Assembly (NCBI GenBank): GCA_903908065.1
Contig: CAIVQO010000072.1
Coordinates: 1 to 64,000 of the forward strand
DNA length: 64,000 nucleotides
Reading direction: 5' to 3'
Source of the DNA: an uncultured beta proteobacterium
GTDB taxonomy: Bacteria > Pseudomonadota > Gammaproteobacteria > Burkholderiales > Rhodocyclaceae
Shown piece after piece: positions 17,590 through 27,510 of the stretch. The position numbers and the translations under genes are program-made. The notes below the pieces were generated by a model. That model was not told the DNA's origin and did no database searches. It saw only the letters and a list, made by a program, of their open reading frames with translations. Each line of letters starts with the position of its first letter. Within the stretch, counting starts at the first letter, position 1.

Positions 17590-19131
17590 TCAGGTGACCT
17601 GAATGGCGAAGCCAAGGGCGAACACCGCGACCGCCAGGGCCAGCCAGAGCATGTGGCGCAGGGCGCGCACCTCGGCGGCGAGGTTTTCCAGTTCGGGCTT
17701 GGGCGGCGGCATGGCAGTGGCGGTCAGTGCCTGGTGCACCAGGCGCGGCAGGGTTGGCAGCAGGCGCGCCCATTGCGCGGCTTCGCGCTTCAGGTTGGCT
17801 TCCAGTGCCAAGAGGCCCAGCTGTTCGCTCATCCAGCGTTCGAGGTAGGGGAAGGCGGTCTGCCACAGGTCGAGGTCGGGATCGAGTTCGCGGCCGAGGC
17901 CCTCGACATTGAGCAGGGTCTTTTGCAGCAGCACCAGCTGCGGCTGGATCTCGACGTTGAACTGGCGCGAGGTCTGGAACAGGCGCAGCAGCACGCGGCC
18001 GAGCGAGATTTCCTTCAGCGGGCGGTCGAAGAAAGGCTCGCAGACGGCGCGGATCGCCGCTTCGAATTCATCGACGCGCGTGTCCTTGGGCGCCCAGCCC
18101 GATTCGATGTGCGCCTCGGCGACGCGCTTGTAGTCGCGGCGGAAGAAGGCGAGGAAATTCTGCGCCAGGTAGTTCTTGTCGATGTCGGACAAGGTGCCGA
18201 CGATGCCGAAGTCGAGTGCGATGTATTGGCCCTTGCGCGGGCCCTCGGTGCACACGAAGATGTTGCCCGGATGCATGTCGGCATGGAAGAACCCGTCGCG
18301 GAACACCTGGGTGAAGAAGATCTCGACCCCGGCCCGAGCCAGCTGCGGGATATCCACGCCCTTGTTGCGCAGGTCGTCGACCCGCGAGATCGGCGTGCCG
18401 TGCATGCGCTCCATGACCATCACGCTCTCGGTGCACCAGTCCCAGTGAACCTCGGGCAGCATCAGCAGGTCGGAGTCGGCGAAGTTGCGGCGCAGTTGCG
18501 AACAATTGGCCGCCTCCCGCATCAGGTCCAGCTCGTAATGCAGGTATTTGTCGAACTCGGCCACCACTTCGCGCGGCTTCAGGCGGCGGCCGTCGGCCCA
18601 CATTTTTTCAAGCAGGTTGGCGGCCACCTGGAGCAGCGCGATGTCGTGCTCGATCACCGGCTGGATGCCGGGGCGCAGGATCTTCACCGCGACTTCGCGG
18701 CCATCCGGCAACTCGGCGAAATGCACCTGCGCCACCGAGGCGGAGGCGACCGGGCTGCGGTCGAAACGGGCGAAGACCTGGTCCACCGGCTTGCCGTAAG
18801 CCTGTTCCAGCTGTGCGATCGCCTGTTCGGTGGGGAAGGGCGGCACCCGATCCTGCAGGCGCGCCAGTTCGTCGGCGACATCCAGCGGCAGCAGGTCGCG
18901 ACGGGTGGAAAGCACCTGGCCGAACTTGACGAAAATCGGCCCCAGATCCTCCAGGGCCTGGCGCAGCCTCACCGCGCGCGGCGCCGAGAGGTCGCGCCAG
19001 AACAGCAGGCCCTGCACGGCCCCCAGCAGGCGTGCGCCGAAGCCCTGTTCCAGTTCGTGGTCGAGGATCAGGCGGTCAAGGCCATGGCGATAGGCGACGC
19101 GGGCGATGCGGAACAGGCGGAAGATGCGCAC
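17590..19131 (-). CDS. ubiB: Ubiquinone biosynthesis atypical kinase UbiB
   Basis: A 513-residue protein of the ABC1/ADCK/UbiB family needed for aerobic ubiquinone synthesis. The family features are intact: KFGQ (KxGQ motif), the Ala-rich loop [28 protein letters not shown] and ALDFG. Two C-terminal transmembrane helices are partly visible ([17 protein letters not shown]). GTG 19131 gives the typical N-terminus ([18 protein letters not shown]); an upstream extension looks random. It diverges from argS. Confidence 0.93.
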   Translation of the reverse strand: MRIFRLFRIARVAYRHGLDRLILDHELEQGFGARLLGAVQGLLFWRDLSAPRAVRLRQALEDLGPIFVKFGQVLSTRRDLLPLDVADELARLQDRVPPFPTEQAIAQLEQAYGKPVDQVFARFDRSPVASASVAQVHFAELPDGREVAVKILRPGIQPVIEHDIALLQVAANLLEKMWADGRRLKPREVVAEFDKYLHYELDLMREAANCSQLRRNFADSDLLMLPEVHWDWCTESVMVMERMHGTPISRVDDLRNKGVDIPQLARAGVEIFFTQVFRDGFFHADMHPGNIFVCTEGPRKGQYIALDFGIVGTLSDIDKNYLAQNFLAFFRRDYKRVAEAHIESGWAPKDTRVDEFEAAIRAVCEPFFDRPLKEISLGRVLLRLFQTSRQFNVEIQPQLVLLQKTLLNVEGLGRELDPDLDLWQTAFPYLERWMSEQLGLLALEANLKREAAQWARLLPTLPRLVHQALTATAMPPPKPELENLAAEVRALRHMLWLALAVAVFALGFAIQVT

Positions 19132-19216
19132 GGAATGGGGACGACGAAGATGCAGATGTTGGAAAGGCCGGCGCCGGCGTGGCTCATGCCGGGCGCAGCG
19201 GCTGCAAGCGGGCAAG

Positions 19217-19222
19217 TATAAT
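19217..19222 (+). promoter_or_regulatory. Candidate -10 box of argS
   Basis: A perfect TATAAT, 35 bases before the argS ATG, in the divergent ubiB-argS gap. No good -35 box is visible at the usual spacing, so confidence is moderate. Confidence 0.45.
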
Positions 19223-19256
19223 TCACGGTCCATCGAAAGCTCCGCGTAATACCGAC

Positions 19257-21023
19257 ATGGCTGCAAGCAGCGCAAATCCCGCACACGCCTTCGACGCCCG
19301 CCAGCACCTTGCCGGCCTGTTGCGCACGGCGCTGGCCAGCGTGGCACCCTCCCAGGGCCTGCCCGACATCCTTCTCGAACGCCCCAAGCAGGCCAGCCAC
19401 GGCGATTTCGCCAGCAACCTGGCGATGCAGCTGGCACGCGAGCTGAAGACCAATCCGCGCCAGATCGCCGAGCGGCTGGTGCGCGAACTCCCCGCCTCGC
19501 CTTTCGTGGCCAAGGTCGAGATCGCCGGTGCCGGCTTCATCAATTTCACCCTGACGCCCGCTGCGCGCAGCGCCGTGGTGGCGACCGTGCTGGCTGCCGG
19601 CGGGGATTACGGACGTGGCGCGGCGAAGAGCGAACGCGTCGGCCGCCGCCTGCAGGTCGAATTCGTCTCTGCCAATCCCACCGGCCCGCTGCATGTCGGC
19701 CACGGTCGCGGCGCCGCCTACGGTGCCAGCCTGGCCTCGCTGCTGGCCTTTGCCGGCTACGAGGTGACGCGCGAGTATTACGTCAATGACGCCGGGCGCC
19801 AGATGGACATCCTGGCCGTCTCGGCCTGGTTGCGCTACCTCGATTTGTTCGGCGAGCCGCTGCCCTTTCCACCCAATGCCTACCAGGGCGGCTACGTGCG
19901 CGAGATGGCGGAACAGATCAGGCAGGCGCACGGCGACCGCTACGTGCACCCGGCCGAGGCGGTGCTGGCCTGCGTGCCCGAGACCGACGACATCGAGGCC
20001 CGCCTCGACGGTTTCATCCTGGCCGGCAAGGATTTGCTGGGCGAGGACTGGTCATATGTGCACAGCCATGTGCTGTCCGAGCAGCTCGCCGATTGCCGCG
20101 CCGACCTGGAAGAGTTCGGCGTGCATTTCGACGTCTGGTTCTCCGAGCGCAGCCTCTACGATACGGGCATGGTGGCGCGCGCCGTCGAGAAGCTGGAGAA
20201 GGCCGGCCACATCTACACCCAGGACGGCGCCAAGTGGTTCCAGTCCACCGCCTTTGGCGACGAGAAGGACCGCGTCGTGCAGCGCGAGAACGGCATCTAT
20301 ACCTACTTCGCCTCCGACATCGCCTACCACCTGAATAAGTTCGAGCGCGGCTTCGACAAGGTGATCGACGTCTGGGGTGCCGATCACCACGGCTACATTC
20401 CGCGCGTTCGCGGCGCCTTGCAAGCCTCGGGCGCCGACGCCGGCAAGCTCGACGTGACCCTGGTGCAGTTCGTCAGCCTATTCCGCGACGGGCAGAAGGT
20501 CTCGATGTCCACGCGCTCCGGCGAGTACGTGACCCTGCGCCAGCTGCGCGAAGAAGTCGGCAACGACGCCTGCCGCTTCTTCTACATGCTGCGCAAGTGC
20601 GACCAGGCGCTGGACTTCGACCTCGACCTGGCCAAGTCGCAGAGCAACGACAACCCGGTGTACTACGTGCAGTACGCCCATGCCCGCATCTGTTCGGTGC
20701 TGGCGCAGTGGGATGGCGACGAGTCGACACTGGCCAAGGCGGACCTCGCCGCCCTGCAGCACGAGCGCGAGTTCGCGCTGTGCGCGAGGCTGGCCGAGTT
20801 CCCCGAGCTGGTGCAGGCCGCGGCGCGCGACTACGCGCCGCACACGCTGGCCTTCTACCTCAAGGATTTGGCCGGCGATTTCCACAGCTGGTACAACGCC
20901 GAGCGCGTACTGGTTGACGACATGGTCATGCGCCAGGCGCGCCTGGCGCTGGCGCTGGCCACGCGCCAGGTGCTGAGGAACGGACTGGCACTGCTGGGCG
21001 TTTCGCAACCGATGAGCATGTGA
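19257..21023 (+). CDS. argS: Arginyl-tRNA synthetase
   Basis: A 588-residue class I synthetase. The HIGH-type signature is [15 protein letters not shown], the KMSKS region is replaced by KVSMSTRSG, as in many ArgRS, and the N-terminal tRNA-binding module and C-terminal anticodon-binding helices are present. ATG 19257 gives the usual N-terminus; the upstream extension has no similarity. The SPOR gene starts ten bases downstream. Confidence 0.96.
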   Translation: MAASSANPAHAFDARQHLAGLLRTALASVAPSQGLPDILLERPKQASHGDFASNLAMQLARELKTNPRQIAERLVRELPASPFVAKVEIAGAGFINFTLTPAARSAVVATVLAAGGDYGRGAAKSERVGRRLQVEFVSANPTGPLHVGHGRGAAYGASLASLLAFAGYEVTREYYVNDAGRQMDILAVSAWLRYLDLFGEPLPFPPNAYQGGYVREMAEQIRQAHGDRYVHPAEAVLACVPETDDIEARLDGFILAGKDLLGEDWSYVHSHVLSEQLADCRADLEEFGVHFDVWFSERSLYDTGMVARAVEKLEKAGHIYTQDGAKWFQSTAFGDEKDRVVQRENGIYTYFASDIAYHLNKFERGFDKVIDVWGADHHGYIPRVRGALQASGADAGKLDVTLVQFVSLFRDGQKVSMSTRSGEYVTLRQLREEVGNDACRFFYMLRKCDQALDFDLDLAKSQSNDNPVYYVQYAHARICSVLAQWDGDESTLAKADLAALQHEREFALCARLAEFPELVQAAARDYAPHTLAFYLKDLAGDFHSWYNAERVLVDDMVMRQARLALALATRQVLRNGLALLGVSQPMSM

Positions 21024-21033
21024 CGGGAATGGC

Positions 21034-21717
21034 ATGAGCAAATTTGACAAGACAGGCAAGGTCGCTGTGCGCGGTGATGTGCCGCGCAAGAAGAAGAGCG
21101 GCGGCGGCACCCTGCTCGGCATCTTCATCGGCCTGGTGATCGGCATCCTGATCGCGTTCGGCGTGGTCTGGTACCTCAACAAGTCGCCGCTGCCCTTCCA
21201 GAACAAGTACGAAGGTGCGCCCAAGGCCGAAAAGCCGGCGGCCGGCAATGGCGCCGCCGCGCCTGCGCCGCTGCCGGGCAAGCCGGGCGACAAGCCGGCC
21301 GAGCGCCGCTTCGACTTCTACAACATCCTCGAAGGCAAGCAGCCGCAGGGCGGCATGCCGCCGGTGGGCGCACCGACTCCGGCCCCTGCGGCCGGCACCA
21401 CCCCACCTGCCGCGGCGCCGGCCGCCGGGGCGGCCCCTGCGGCCGGCGCTCCCGTCGTCGATGCCAAGCCGCAGCTTAACGATGTGTTCTACCTCCAGGT
21501 CGGTTCGTTCCAGAAGGCTGCCGACGCCGACAACCTCAAGGCCAAGCTGGCGCTGACGGGGCTGTATGCCAGCGTCCAGGAAGTGAATATTCCGGACAAG
21601 GGTACGATGCATCGCGTGCGCGTCGGGCCCTTCCGCGACCCCGACGAAATGAACCGCGCCCGCGCCCTGCTGGCGCAGAACGGTGTGCAGGCCTCGGTCG
21701 TCAAGCAGAAGGAATAG
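21034..21717 (+). CDS. SPOR-domain cell-division-type membrane protein (FtsN-like)
   Basis: A 227-residue bitopic protein: a basic cytoplasmic start (VPRKKKSGGG), one transmembrane helix (about 27-47), a long Ala/Pro linker and a C-terminal SPOR domain (about 148-224; YLQVGSFQKAADADNLKAKL) that binds denuded peptidoglycan. The architecture matches FtsN-like or DedD-like proteins acting at the septum. A position directly after argS is common for this gene in betaproteobacteria. Confidence 0.85.
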   Translation: MSKFDKTGKVAVRGDVPRKKKSGGGTLLGIFIGLVIGILIAFGVVWYLNKSPLPFQNKYEGAPKAEKPAAGNGAAAPAPLPGKPGDKPAERRFDFYNILEGKQPQGGMPPVGAPTPAPAAGTTPPAAAPAAGAAPAAGAPVVDAKPQLNDVFYLQVGSFQKAADADNLKAKLALTGLYASVQEVNIPDKGTMHRVRVGPFRDPDEMNRARALLAQNGVQASVVKQKE

Positions 21718-21721
21718 CCGG

Positions 21722-22348
21722 ATGATCCGGCGCATCGGTATCGCGCTGTTGCTGTCCTGCGCCTGCCTGATGGCGGGTGCGGCGGATTTGAAGCCGGGGC
21801 AGGACTATCGCGACATCGATCCGCCGCTTGCACCCGATCGCAACAAGGTCGAGGTGACCGAGTTCTTCTGGTACGGCTGCCCCCATTGCTTCAATCTCGA
21901 ATCGGTGATTCCTCGCTGGGCGGGCAAGTTGCCGCCCAGCGTGAATTTCCGGCGCGTGCCGGTGGTGTTTCCGGATGGCAAATGGACGCCGGGCGCGCGC
22001 CTGTACTACACGCTCGAAGCGATGAACCTCCTCGAGCGACTGCATGCGGACGTGTTTTTTGCCATCCATGTCGAGCGCAAGCGCCTGCATGACCAGAAGA
22101 CGCTGTTCGAATGGGTGGCCGGCAAGGGTGTCGATGCCAAGGCCTTCGCCGAAGCCTGGGGCTCCTTCGGAGTCCATAGCCGCGTGCAGCAGGCGCGCGA
22201 GCTGACCACGCGCGCGGGGCTCAACGGCGTTCCCGCCATGGTGGTCGATGGCCGGTACCAGGCCATCACCCCCGAAAAGTACGAAGACCTGCTGACCCTG
22301 GTCGATCGCCTGATCGATCGCGCCCGCGCCGAGCGCGGCGGGAAATAG
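21722..22348 (+). CDS. dsbA: Thiol:disulfide interchange protein, DsbA family
   Basis: A 208-residue periplasmic oxidoreductase with a signal peptide (IGIALLLSCACLMAGAA, cleavage near 20). The thioredoxin active site is CPHC in FFWYGCPHCF, and the cis-Pro loop is GVPAMVVDG. The length is that of DsbA. ATG 21722 follows the SPOR gene by four bases, and the stop overlaps the next GTG start by one base. Confidence 0.93.
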   Translation: MIRRIGIALLLSCACLMAGAADLKPGQDYRDIDPPLAPDRNKVEVTEFFWYGCPHCFNLESVIPRWAGKLPPSVNFRRVPVVFPDGKWTPGARLYYTLEAMNLLERLHADVFFAIHVERKRLHDQKTLFEWVAGKGVDAKAFAEAWGSFGVHSRVQQARELTTRAGLNGVPAMVVDGRYQAITPEKYEDLLTLVDRLIDRARAERGGK

Positions 22349-23106
22349 TGCGCGTCTTTCTTACCGGTGCCTCGAGCGGCATCGGCGAGGCACTGGCCCG
22401 CCACTATGCGGCGCAAGGCGCCACGCTGGGTCTGGTGGCGCGGCGTGAAGCCAGGCTGGTCGCGATTCTCGCCTCGATTCCCGGCCGCCATCAGTGCTAT
22501 GTGCTGGATGTCGCCGATGGTGCCGCGCTGCAGGCCGCAGCGCAGGACTTCATCGCCGGCGGCTGCCCCGACATCGTGATAGCCAATGCCGGCATTTCCG
22601 CTGGCACGCTGGCGCACGAGGCGGGCGACCTGCACGCCTTTCGCCGCATTTTCGAAACCAATGTGCTGGGCATGGCGCAGACTTTCCAGCCCTTCGTCGC
22701 CGCCATGCGAGTGCGCGGCAGCGGCCGCCTGGCCGGCATCGCCTCGGTGGCGGGCATTCGCGGCCTGCCCGGAGCCGGCGCCTATTGCGCCTCGAAGTCG
22801 GCGACCATCACCTACCTTGAATCGCTGCGCGTCGAATTGCGCGGCAGCGGCGTCAAGGTCGTCACCATTGCGCCGGGTTACATCGCGACGCCGATGACCG
22901 CCGTCAACGACTATCCGATGCCCTTCCTGATGCCCGCCGACGAGGCTGCCTGGCGCTTCGCCCGTGCCATCGAGCGCGGCTCCAGCTATACGGTGATTCC
23001 CTGGCAGATGGGCGTGGTCGGCAAACTGCTGCGGCTGTTGCCGAATGCGCTGTTCGACCGTGCCTTCGCCCGCGCCGGACGCAAGCCGCGCGGCCTCGAT
23101 CTTTGA
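22348..23106 (+). CDS. Short-chain dehydrogenase/reductase
   Basis: A 252-residue classical SDR: cofactor loop GASSGIGEALA near the N-terminus, NAG motif (IANAGIS), catalytic Ser in GIASVAG and YCASK (Tyr, Lys). The substrate is unknown. The GTG start at 22348 overlaps the dsbA stop codon by one base. Confidence 0.9.
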   Translation: MRVFLTGASSGIGEALARHYAAQGATLGLVARREARLVAILASIPGRHQCYVLDVADGAALQAAAQDFIAGGCPDIVIANAGISAGTLAHEAGDLHAFRRIFETNVLGMAQTFQPFVAAMRVRGSGRLAGIASVAGIRGLPGAGAYCASKSATITYLESLRVELRGSGVKVVTIAPGYIATPMTAVNDYPMPFLMPADEAAWRFARAIERGSSYTVIPWQMGVVGKLLRLLPNALFDRAFARAGRKPRGLDL

Positions 23107-23160
23107 TTCGACGATGCAGCGTCGCCGTTGCGCCGGCGCCGACTTTTCACGCCATCCGCG

Positions 23161-23961
23161 TCAGGGGTTTGCGCCAGCCAGGCCATTTTCGGCGGCCAGC
23201 CGGTCTGCCAGTTCGACTAGGCGGGAGTGCTCGAGGTCGGCGGCAATGCGCTGGAGCAGCGGGCGCAGGGCCGGCCCCTTCATCCCCGGCCTGACGCGCG
23301 GGTCGTAGAGCATTTTCAGCACGAGGTAGTCGAGGCCGGTCAGGTAGCTGCGTACCGTGCCGTGATGGAAGATCGACGGCAAGGGACGTTCGGTGTCGTT
23401 CGATATGCCGAGCATGTGGGTTAGTTCCTCGACCACGCAGGCGACCAGTTCGCCCCGGCTGCGGGCACGATCGACGGGTATCAGTGCCGTGGCACGAACG
23501 ATGGCGCCGCTGCGGTCCGCGCGCAGGCTGGCGAGGCACATGCTGTCGCGGAAAAACCGTTCGCGTCGGCCGTCGCTGTCGTTGCCGGCGAACGCCTGAA
23601 GGTCCGCGTCGAGCCGCTCGTCGCTGCTCATCACGATCACGAAGTTGGCCTCGCCCGGCGTTGCCGCCGGTGCGATGTCGAGGTCGGTGATCTGCGCCAC
23701 GTGCCAGAGATGGGTGGCGACCAGCTCCTCGTGCAAGCCCGCATCGCCGACGCGATGCACCACGTGATAGCGAATCGGGGAAACCCACTTGCGCACCGGG
23801 GTTTCGCGGCTGGAGTATTCGCTGCGGAGGGCCAGCTCGACGAAGGCATCCACAAGGCGATCAGGGGTTTTCCAATGCGCCTCGCTGTCGGCATGCAAAG
23901 CCGAGGCGCTGCCCAGCAATACGCTGAACAGCAAAACCCGCCAATACGGCACCGGCGCCAC
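23161..23961 (-). CDS. DUF2927 domain secreted protein
   Basis: A 266-residue protein with a signal peptide (WRVLLFSVLLGSASALHA). The body matches the DUF2927 pattern, including RKWVSPIRYHVV and a conserved CVVEELTHMLGISND segment near 180, whose Glu-Glu and His could bind a metal. It has no known function. It ends opposite the short-chain dehydrogenase gene. Confidence 0.75.
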   Translation of the reverse strand: MAPVPYWRVLLFSVLLGSASALHADSEAHWKTPDRLVDAFVELALRSEYSSRETPVRKWVSPIRYHVVHRVGDAGLHEELVATHLWHVAQITDLDIAPAATPGEANFVIVMSSDERLDADLQAFAGNDSDGRRERFFRDSMCLASLRADRSGAIVRATALIPVDRARSRGELVACVVEELTHMLGISNDTERPLPSIFHHGTVRSYLTGLDYLVLKMLYDPRVRPGMKGPALRPLLQRIAADLEHSRLVELADRLAAENGLAGANP

Positions 23962-24092
23962 GATCAGCCTCCTGATTCGAGGCCGGCGCCACTCCCCGCC
24001 ACGCTTGCGTCATGCAGCCGCGGTAGCGGCGCCAGCACTTTCAGTGTAGACCGGCGGGCGAAAAAGTCGAGGGCGAATGCGCCCGCAATCCC

Positions 24093-25727
24093 TCAATCGG
24101 GAATCCGCATGATGCAGCGCTCGAACTCGCTGCCGTGATCGAGGATGCGGTACAGCGTCATGGCCTGAATCTGCTGCCCGACCATGACCTCGATGCGGCG
24201 ATCAAGACGAAAACTGCCGGAGCGCAGCAGCAAGCTGGCCGGTATCCGCAGCGCAGGGATTTCCGGCAGGAGGAAGGCCTGGCGCCAGTCGCTGCTGCTC
24301 CCGTCGGGATTGCACAGGCGCACCGTCACGGCCTTGGGCTCGCCAGGCAAGAGCTGGATGCCGGCGGTCAGCGTATCCTTCCCCTCACGCAGCGCCCAAC
24401 GCACCACGGCCAGCGAAAACCACGGGCCATCCGCCGTTCGCGTGGCCAGCAACTGTCCGGCGCCGATCCTCGCTCCCTTGTCGATCCCGCGCGAGAGGCG
24501 CATGCCGCCGGCGGACTCGTTGAGCAACTGCCAGTCATCGATCACCGACCAGCTTTCCATCCCGGTGACATCGTCGCTTGCGCTCTGGTGCGCGAGCAAG
24601 CGGCGGTCGCCGAAGGTCTCGAATTCCTCGCGTTCGCGGCGCAGCGCGGCGGCATCGCGGCGCGGCGGACGGAAGGGCTTGCCACCGCTCAGCTGGCAAT
24701 GCACCGCATCGAAACCGACCAGCACCTGGCAGCTGCCGTGGGCGGAGCGGCGCGTCTCGCCGCGCAGCGTGCCGCCCTGGCACCAGCGTTGCAGCACGCG
24801 GCGCAAGAGATGCGCGGCGGCCGGTTGGGTGACGTCGTCGCCGAGCTGCAGGGTTGCCGGCGCATGGCCCTGGTCCAGCAGGCTGATGCGCGACTGCAGG
24901 CTCTTGCGCAACTCAGTGGTTTCCAGCCAGCGACCGCCCGGCGTCGGGTGCGGCAGGTAGCTCGCTGGCCGGTCCGATTCGAGATCGACCCACAAGGGCT
25001 GCGCCCGGTTGCGAATGTCTTCCGGGGGCGCCTGCAGTAGTTCCAGCTTGCCGCCCCAGCGGCGTGCCCAGCGCGCCACCCAGGCCAGGTGGCGGGCGGA
25101 AAGTTCGAACAGGTTGGCGCTGCTCAGCAGATTGCATTCGGCATAGGCGGCAAGCGCGCTGGTCGGCAGCTGGCCGTGGCGCACCGGGTCATCGACCGTC
25201 AGGCTGGCCACGCCCAGGGTTTCGGCGGCGGCGAGGATGCGGTGCAGCTTGAGCCAGTAGCCGCCGTCGGGTAGTTGTTCGCCGCGGCAAAGATCCACCT
25301 GCCAATCGGCGAACACCGAGAGCGTGCGCTGGGCGAGCAGGGCCTGCAATGCCGCTGCCTCCTTGCCGCGGCCATCGGCGGCGGTGGAGAAGCAGCGCAG
25401 GTAGCCCAGCGCGAGGAGGTTCCAGACCTCGAGCGAGGTTTCCAGCACATGCTGTTCCGCCGGGGCGAGCGGTAGCGGACGCGCGGCGAACGCCTTGGCG
25501 GCGTCCTCCTGCAGGCGACAGACCGAGCCGCGCAATTCCTCGAGGATCGCCAGGCGCTCGGCGACCGGCAGGTCGAAATGGTGCAGCAGGCCCAGCTGGC
25601 GAAGGACGATGCCTTGGGCCTGGGTCGGGTTGGCGAGGGGAACTTGGTGCAGCCAGTCGCGGCATTCCCGTGCCGCAAGGAAGGCGGGCGCCTGGTCGCG
25701 CCCCGTGGCGGGCAGTTCGAAATTCAT
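24093..25727 (-). CDS. Conserved protein with PilZ-like C-terminal region
   Basis: A 544-residue soluble, largely helical protein. The C-terminal part (about 415-500) resembles a PilZ fold: a NESAGGMRLSRG segment resembles the (D/N)xSxxG c-di-GMP element, followed by a strand pair around GQLLATR and FSLAVVRW. The upstream arginine box (RxxxR) is not clear. The first 400 residues are not recognised. It may be a c-di-GMP effector, but binding is uncertain. Rare Cys and no membrane segment suggest a cytoplasmic protein. Confidence 0.6.
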   Translation of the reverse strand: MNFELPATGRDQAPAFLAARECRDWLHQVPLANPTQAQGIVLRQLGLLHHFDLPVAERLAILEELRGSVCRLQEDAAKAFAARPLPLAPAEQHVLETSLEVWNLLALGYLRCFSTAADGRGKEAAALQALLAQRTLSVFADWQVDLCRGEQLPDGGYWLKLHRILAAAETLGVASLTVDDPVRHGQLPTSALAAYAECNLLSSANLFELSARHLAWVARWARRWGGKLELLQAPPEDIRNRAQPLWVDLESDRPASYLPHPTPGGRWLETTELRKSLQSRISLLDQGHAPATLQLGDDVTQPAAAHLLRRVLQRWCQGGTLRGETRRSAHGSCQVLVGFDAVHCQLSGGKPFRPPRRDAAALRREREEFETFGDRRLLAHQSASDDVTGMESWSVIDDWQLLNESAGGMRLSRGIDKGARIGAGQLLATRTADGPWFSLAVVRWALREGKDTLTAGIQLLPGEPKAVTVRLCNPDGSSSDWRQAFLLPEIPALRIPASLLLRSGSFRLDRRIEVMVGQQIQAMTLYRILDHGSEFERCIMRIPD

Positions 25728-25997
25728 GACGATCTCCTGGTGATCCCGCCGCCGTGGGAGGCGCCCGATTGCGCGCTCCGGTAGGCCGGTGATTTTGCGT
25801 CTCCACCTTTCGGCGGGTTTGCCTTGTTTCAGAACCGATGAGTGCTTTATATGTGAATGATGCGCGGTCGGTCAAAGGGACCTGTGTTCGCGAGTGACTT
25901 TCGTCACGGCGCTGGCCGGCAATCCGTCACGGTGCGCGGCAAATGACATGCGGGAGAGGTCGGCGCCGTGCGTTCATCGCCGACTTTTGGGGAGGCC

Positions 25998-26717
25998 TCA
26001 GCGGCCCGGCCGTTCCCGGGCGCGCAAGTCGAAGAGCAGGACTTCGGCGGTCTCGCCGCGCTCCAGCGCCAGTGTTCCGGGCGTGCGCACCCGTGCCCCG
26101 TCGCCCGCGGCCAGCGGCGTGCCATTCACCGACAGGCGGCCGCGCGCGACATGCAGGTAGGTGTGGCGACCGGGATCGACGAGGTAGTCGGCGCGCTCCG
26201 TGCCATCGAACAGGCCGGCATACACGCGGGCGTCCTGATACACGCCCAGCGCACCATCTACGGCGTCTGGGGCGATGACCAGGCGCAGGCGGCCACGCTT
26301 TTCGGCATCCGGGAAATGCTTCTGCTGGTAGCGCGGCGCCACGCCCTGCCGATCCGGCGCGATCCAGATCTGGAGGAAATGTACCGGCTCGCTGTGCGAC
26401 CCGTTGAACTCGCTATGGCGAATGCCGCGTCCGGCGCTCATCATCTGCACGTCGCCGCGACGGATCACCGAGCCGGTGCCCATCGAATCCTTGTGCTCCA
26501 GGGCGCCCTCCAGCACGTAGCTGAAGATCTCCATGTCGCGATGCGGATGGGTGGGAAAGCCCATGCCCGGCGCCACGCGATCGTCATTGATCACCAGCAG
26601 GTCGGAGAAGCCGACCTGCGCCGGATCAAAGTAGTCGCCGAAGGAAAACGTGTGACGCGAATCTAGCCAGCCGAAATCGGCATGGCCGCGGTCATTGGCA
26701 TGGCGTAGTTCCAGCAT
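25998..26717 (-). CDS. Pirin family protein (quercetin dioxygenase-like bicupin)
   Basis: A 239-residue bicupin of the pirin/YhhW group. The metal-binding residues lie in PTHPHRDMEIFSYVLEG, with the further His in GRGIRHSEFN. E. coli YhhW has quercetin 2,3-dioxygenase activity in vitro; the natural role is unknown. ATG 26717 gives the family N-terminus MLELRHA. It follows wrbA by 32 bases and is probably co-transcribed with it. Confidence 0.9.
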   Translation of the reverse strand: MLELRHANDRGHADFGWLDSRHTFSFGDYFDPAQVGFSDLLVINDDRVAPGMGFPTHPHRDMEIFSYVLEGALEHKDSMGTGSVIRRGDVQMMSAGRGIRHSEFNGSHSEPVHFLQIWIAPDRQGVAPRYQQKHFPDAEKRGRLRLVIAPDAVDGALGVYQDARVYAGLFDGTERADYLVDPGRHTYLHVARGRLSVNGTPLAAGDGARVRTPGTLALERGETAEVLLFDLRARERPGR

Positions 26718-26749
26718 CGGGCTCTCCTTCGGCGTCGGGTAGGCGTGTT

Positions 26750-27325
26750 TCAGCGATTCCAGCGCGCAGCGGTTTCGGCCACGCGTTGGCCGAACAGGCG
26801 CGCGGTTTCCAGGTCGCCGGGCAACGGGCCTTCCTCGGGGCTGGAGTCGGACGGCGACTGCGCCATGGCGCCGGAGAAGGCGCCCAGCCAGTTGACGTCG
26901 TTGCGCTGCGCCGCCTTGCTGTTGGCCGGCATCATGCCGGTGCCGACCCAGACCATGCCCTGCTGCATCGAGAGCGCAAAAAGGTAGTTCAGGGTTTGCA
27001 CCTTGTCGCCGTTCATCGATGCCGAATTGGTGAAGCCGGCGGCGATCTTGTTCTTCCACTTTGAAGTGAACCAGGCCTTGGAGCTGGCATCGGCGAATCG
27101 CTTGAACTGCCACGACGGGCCGCCCATGTAGGTGGGCGTGCCGAAGACGATCGCATCGGCGGCGTCGAGCTTTTCCCAGGCGCCATCGGCCAGCTGGCCC
27201 TCGGCATTGATCTCGACCAGCTCGGCGCTGGCGCCGGCAATGCCTGCGGCGCCCTTGGCGACGGCTTCGGCCTGCTTGCGGGTGTGGCCGTAGCCACTGT
27301 GATAGACAACGACGGTGTGCGACAT
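26750..27325 (-). CDS. Flavodoxin-like NAD(P)H:quinone oxidoreductase (WrbA-like)
   Basis: A 191-residue flavodoxin-fold protein. The FMN phosphate loop is HSGYGHTRKQA, the second FMN loop is FGTPTYMGGPSWQ and the third is SMNGDKVQTL. Family enzymes reduce quinones by two electrons. It diverges from a LysR regulator gene, and the shared 185-base gap holds two inverted repeats. Confidence 0.88.
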   Translation of the reverse strand: MSHTVVVYHSGYGHTRKQAEAVAKGAAGIAGASAELVEINAEGQLADGAWEKLDAADAIVFGTPTYMGGPSWQFKRFADASSKAWFTSKWKNKIAAGFTNSASMNGDKVQTLNYLFALSMQQGMVWVGTGMMPANSKAAQRNDVNWLGAFSGAMAQSPSDSSPEEGPLPGDLETARLFGQRVAETAARWNR

Positions 27326-27344
27326 GGTAAGACCTCCGTGGATT

Positions 27345-27359
27345 AGCTTCGATAAAGCT
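27345..27359. promoter_or_regulatory. Inverted repeat AGCTT-N5-AAGCT, candidate LysR half-operator
   Basis: Five-base arms around CGATA, 20 bases upstream of the wrbA start. Its position near the wrbA promoter fits an activation site of the divergent LysR regulator. Confidence 0.45.
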
Positions 27360-27383
27360 GATGGTTAATTTGCTAAAACTGCC

Positions 27384-27406
27384 CAACTTTCACTGCCTGA
27401 AAGTTG
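27384..27406. promoter_or_regulatory. Inverted repeat CAACTTTC-N7-GAAAGTTG, candidate LysR operator
   Basis: A perfect eight-base inverted repeat with a seven-base spacer, in the wrbA-lysR divergent gap. It is the strongest palindrome there and a good candidate for the high-affinity LysR recognition site. Binding is inferred from position only. Confidence 0.6.
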
Positions 27407-27510
27407 AGTAGAATGTTCAGGTAAGGTGCAGTATCAAGTATTTAAAGGCTTCTAGCCGTGAGACTTTTCCCTGCCTTGGATCGAATTTTTCGAATGTATC
27501 CCCTGTCGAC

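Noticed and set aside
17278-19221. Long open frame antisense to ubiB and the TPR glycosyltransferase-like gene
   Set aside because: Spans two real genes and their gap; no homology pattern.
25894-25907. GTGAC-N4-GTCAC palindrome, CRP/FNR-like
   Set aside because: Short arms, poor match to TGTGA-N6-TCACA or TTGAT-N4-ATCAA, and no promoter in register.
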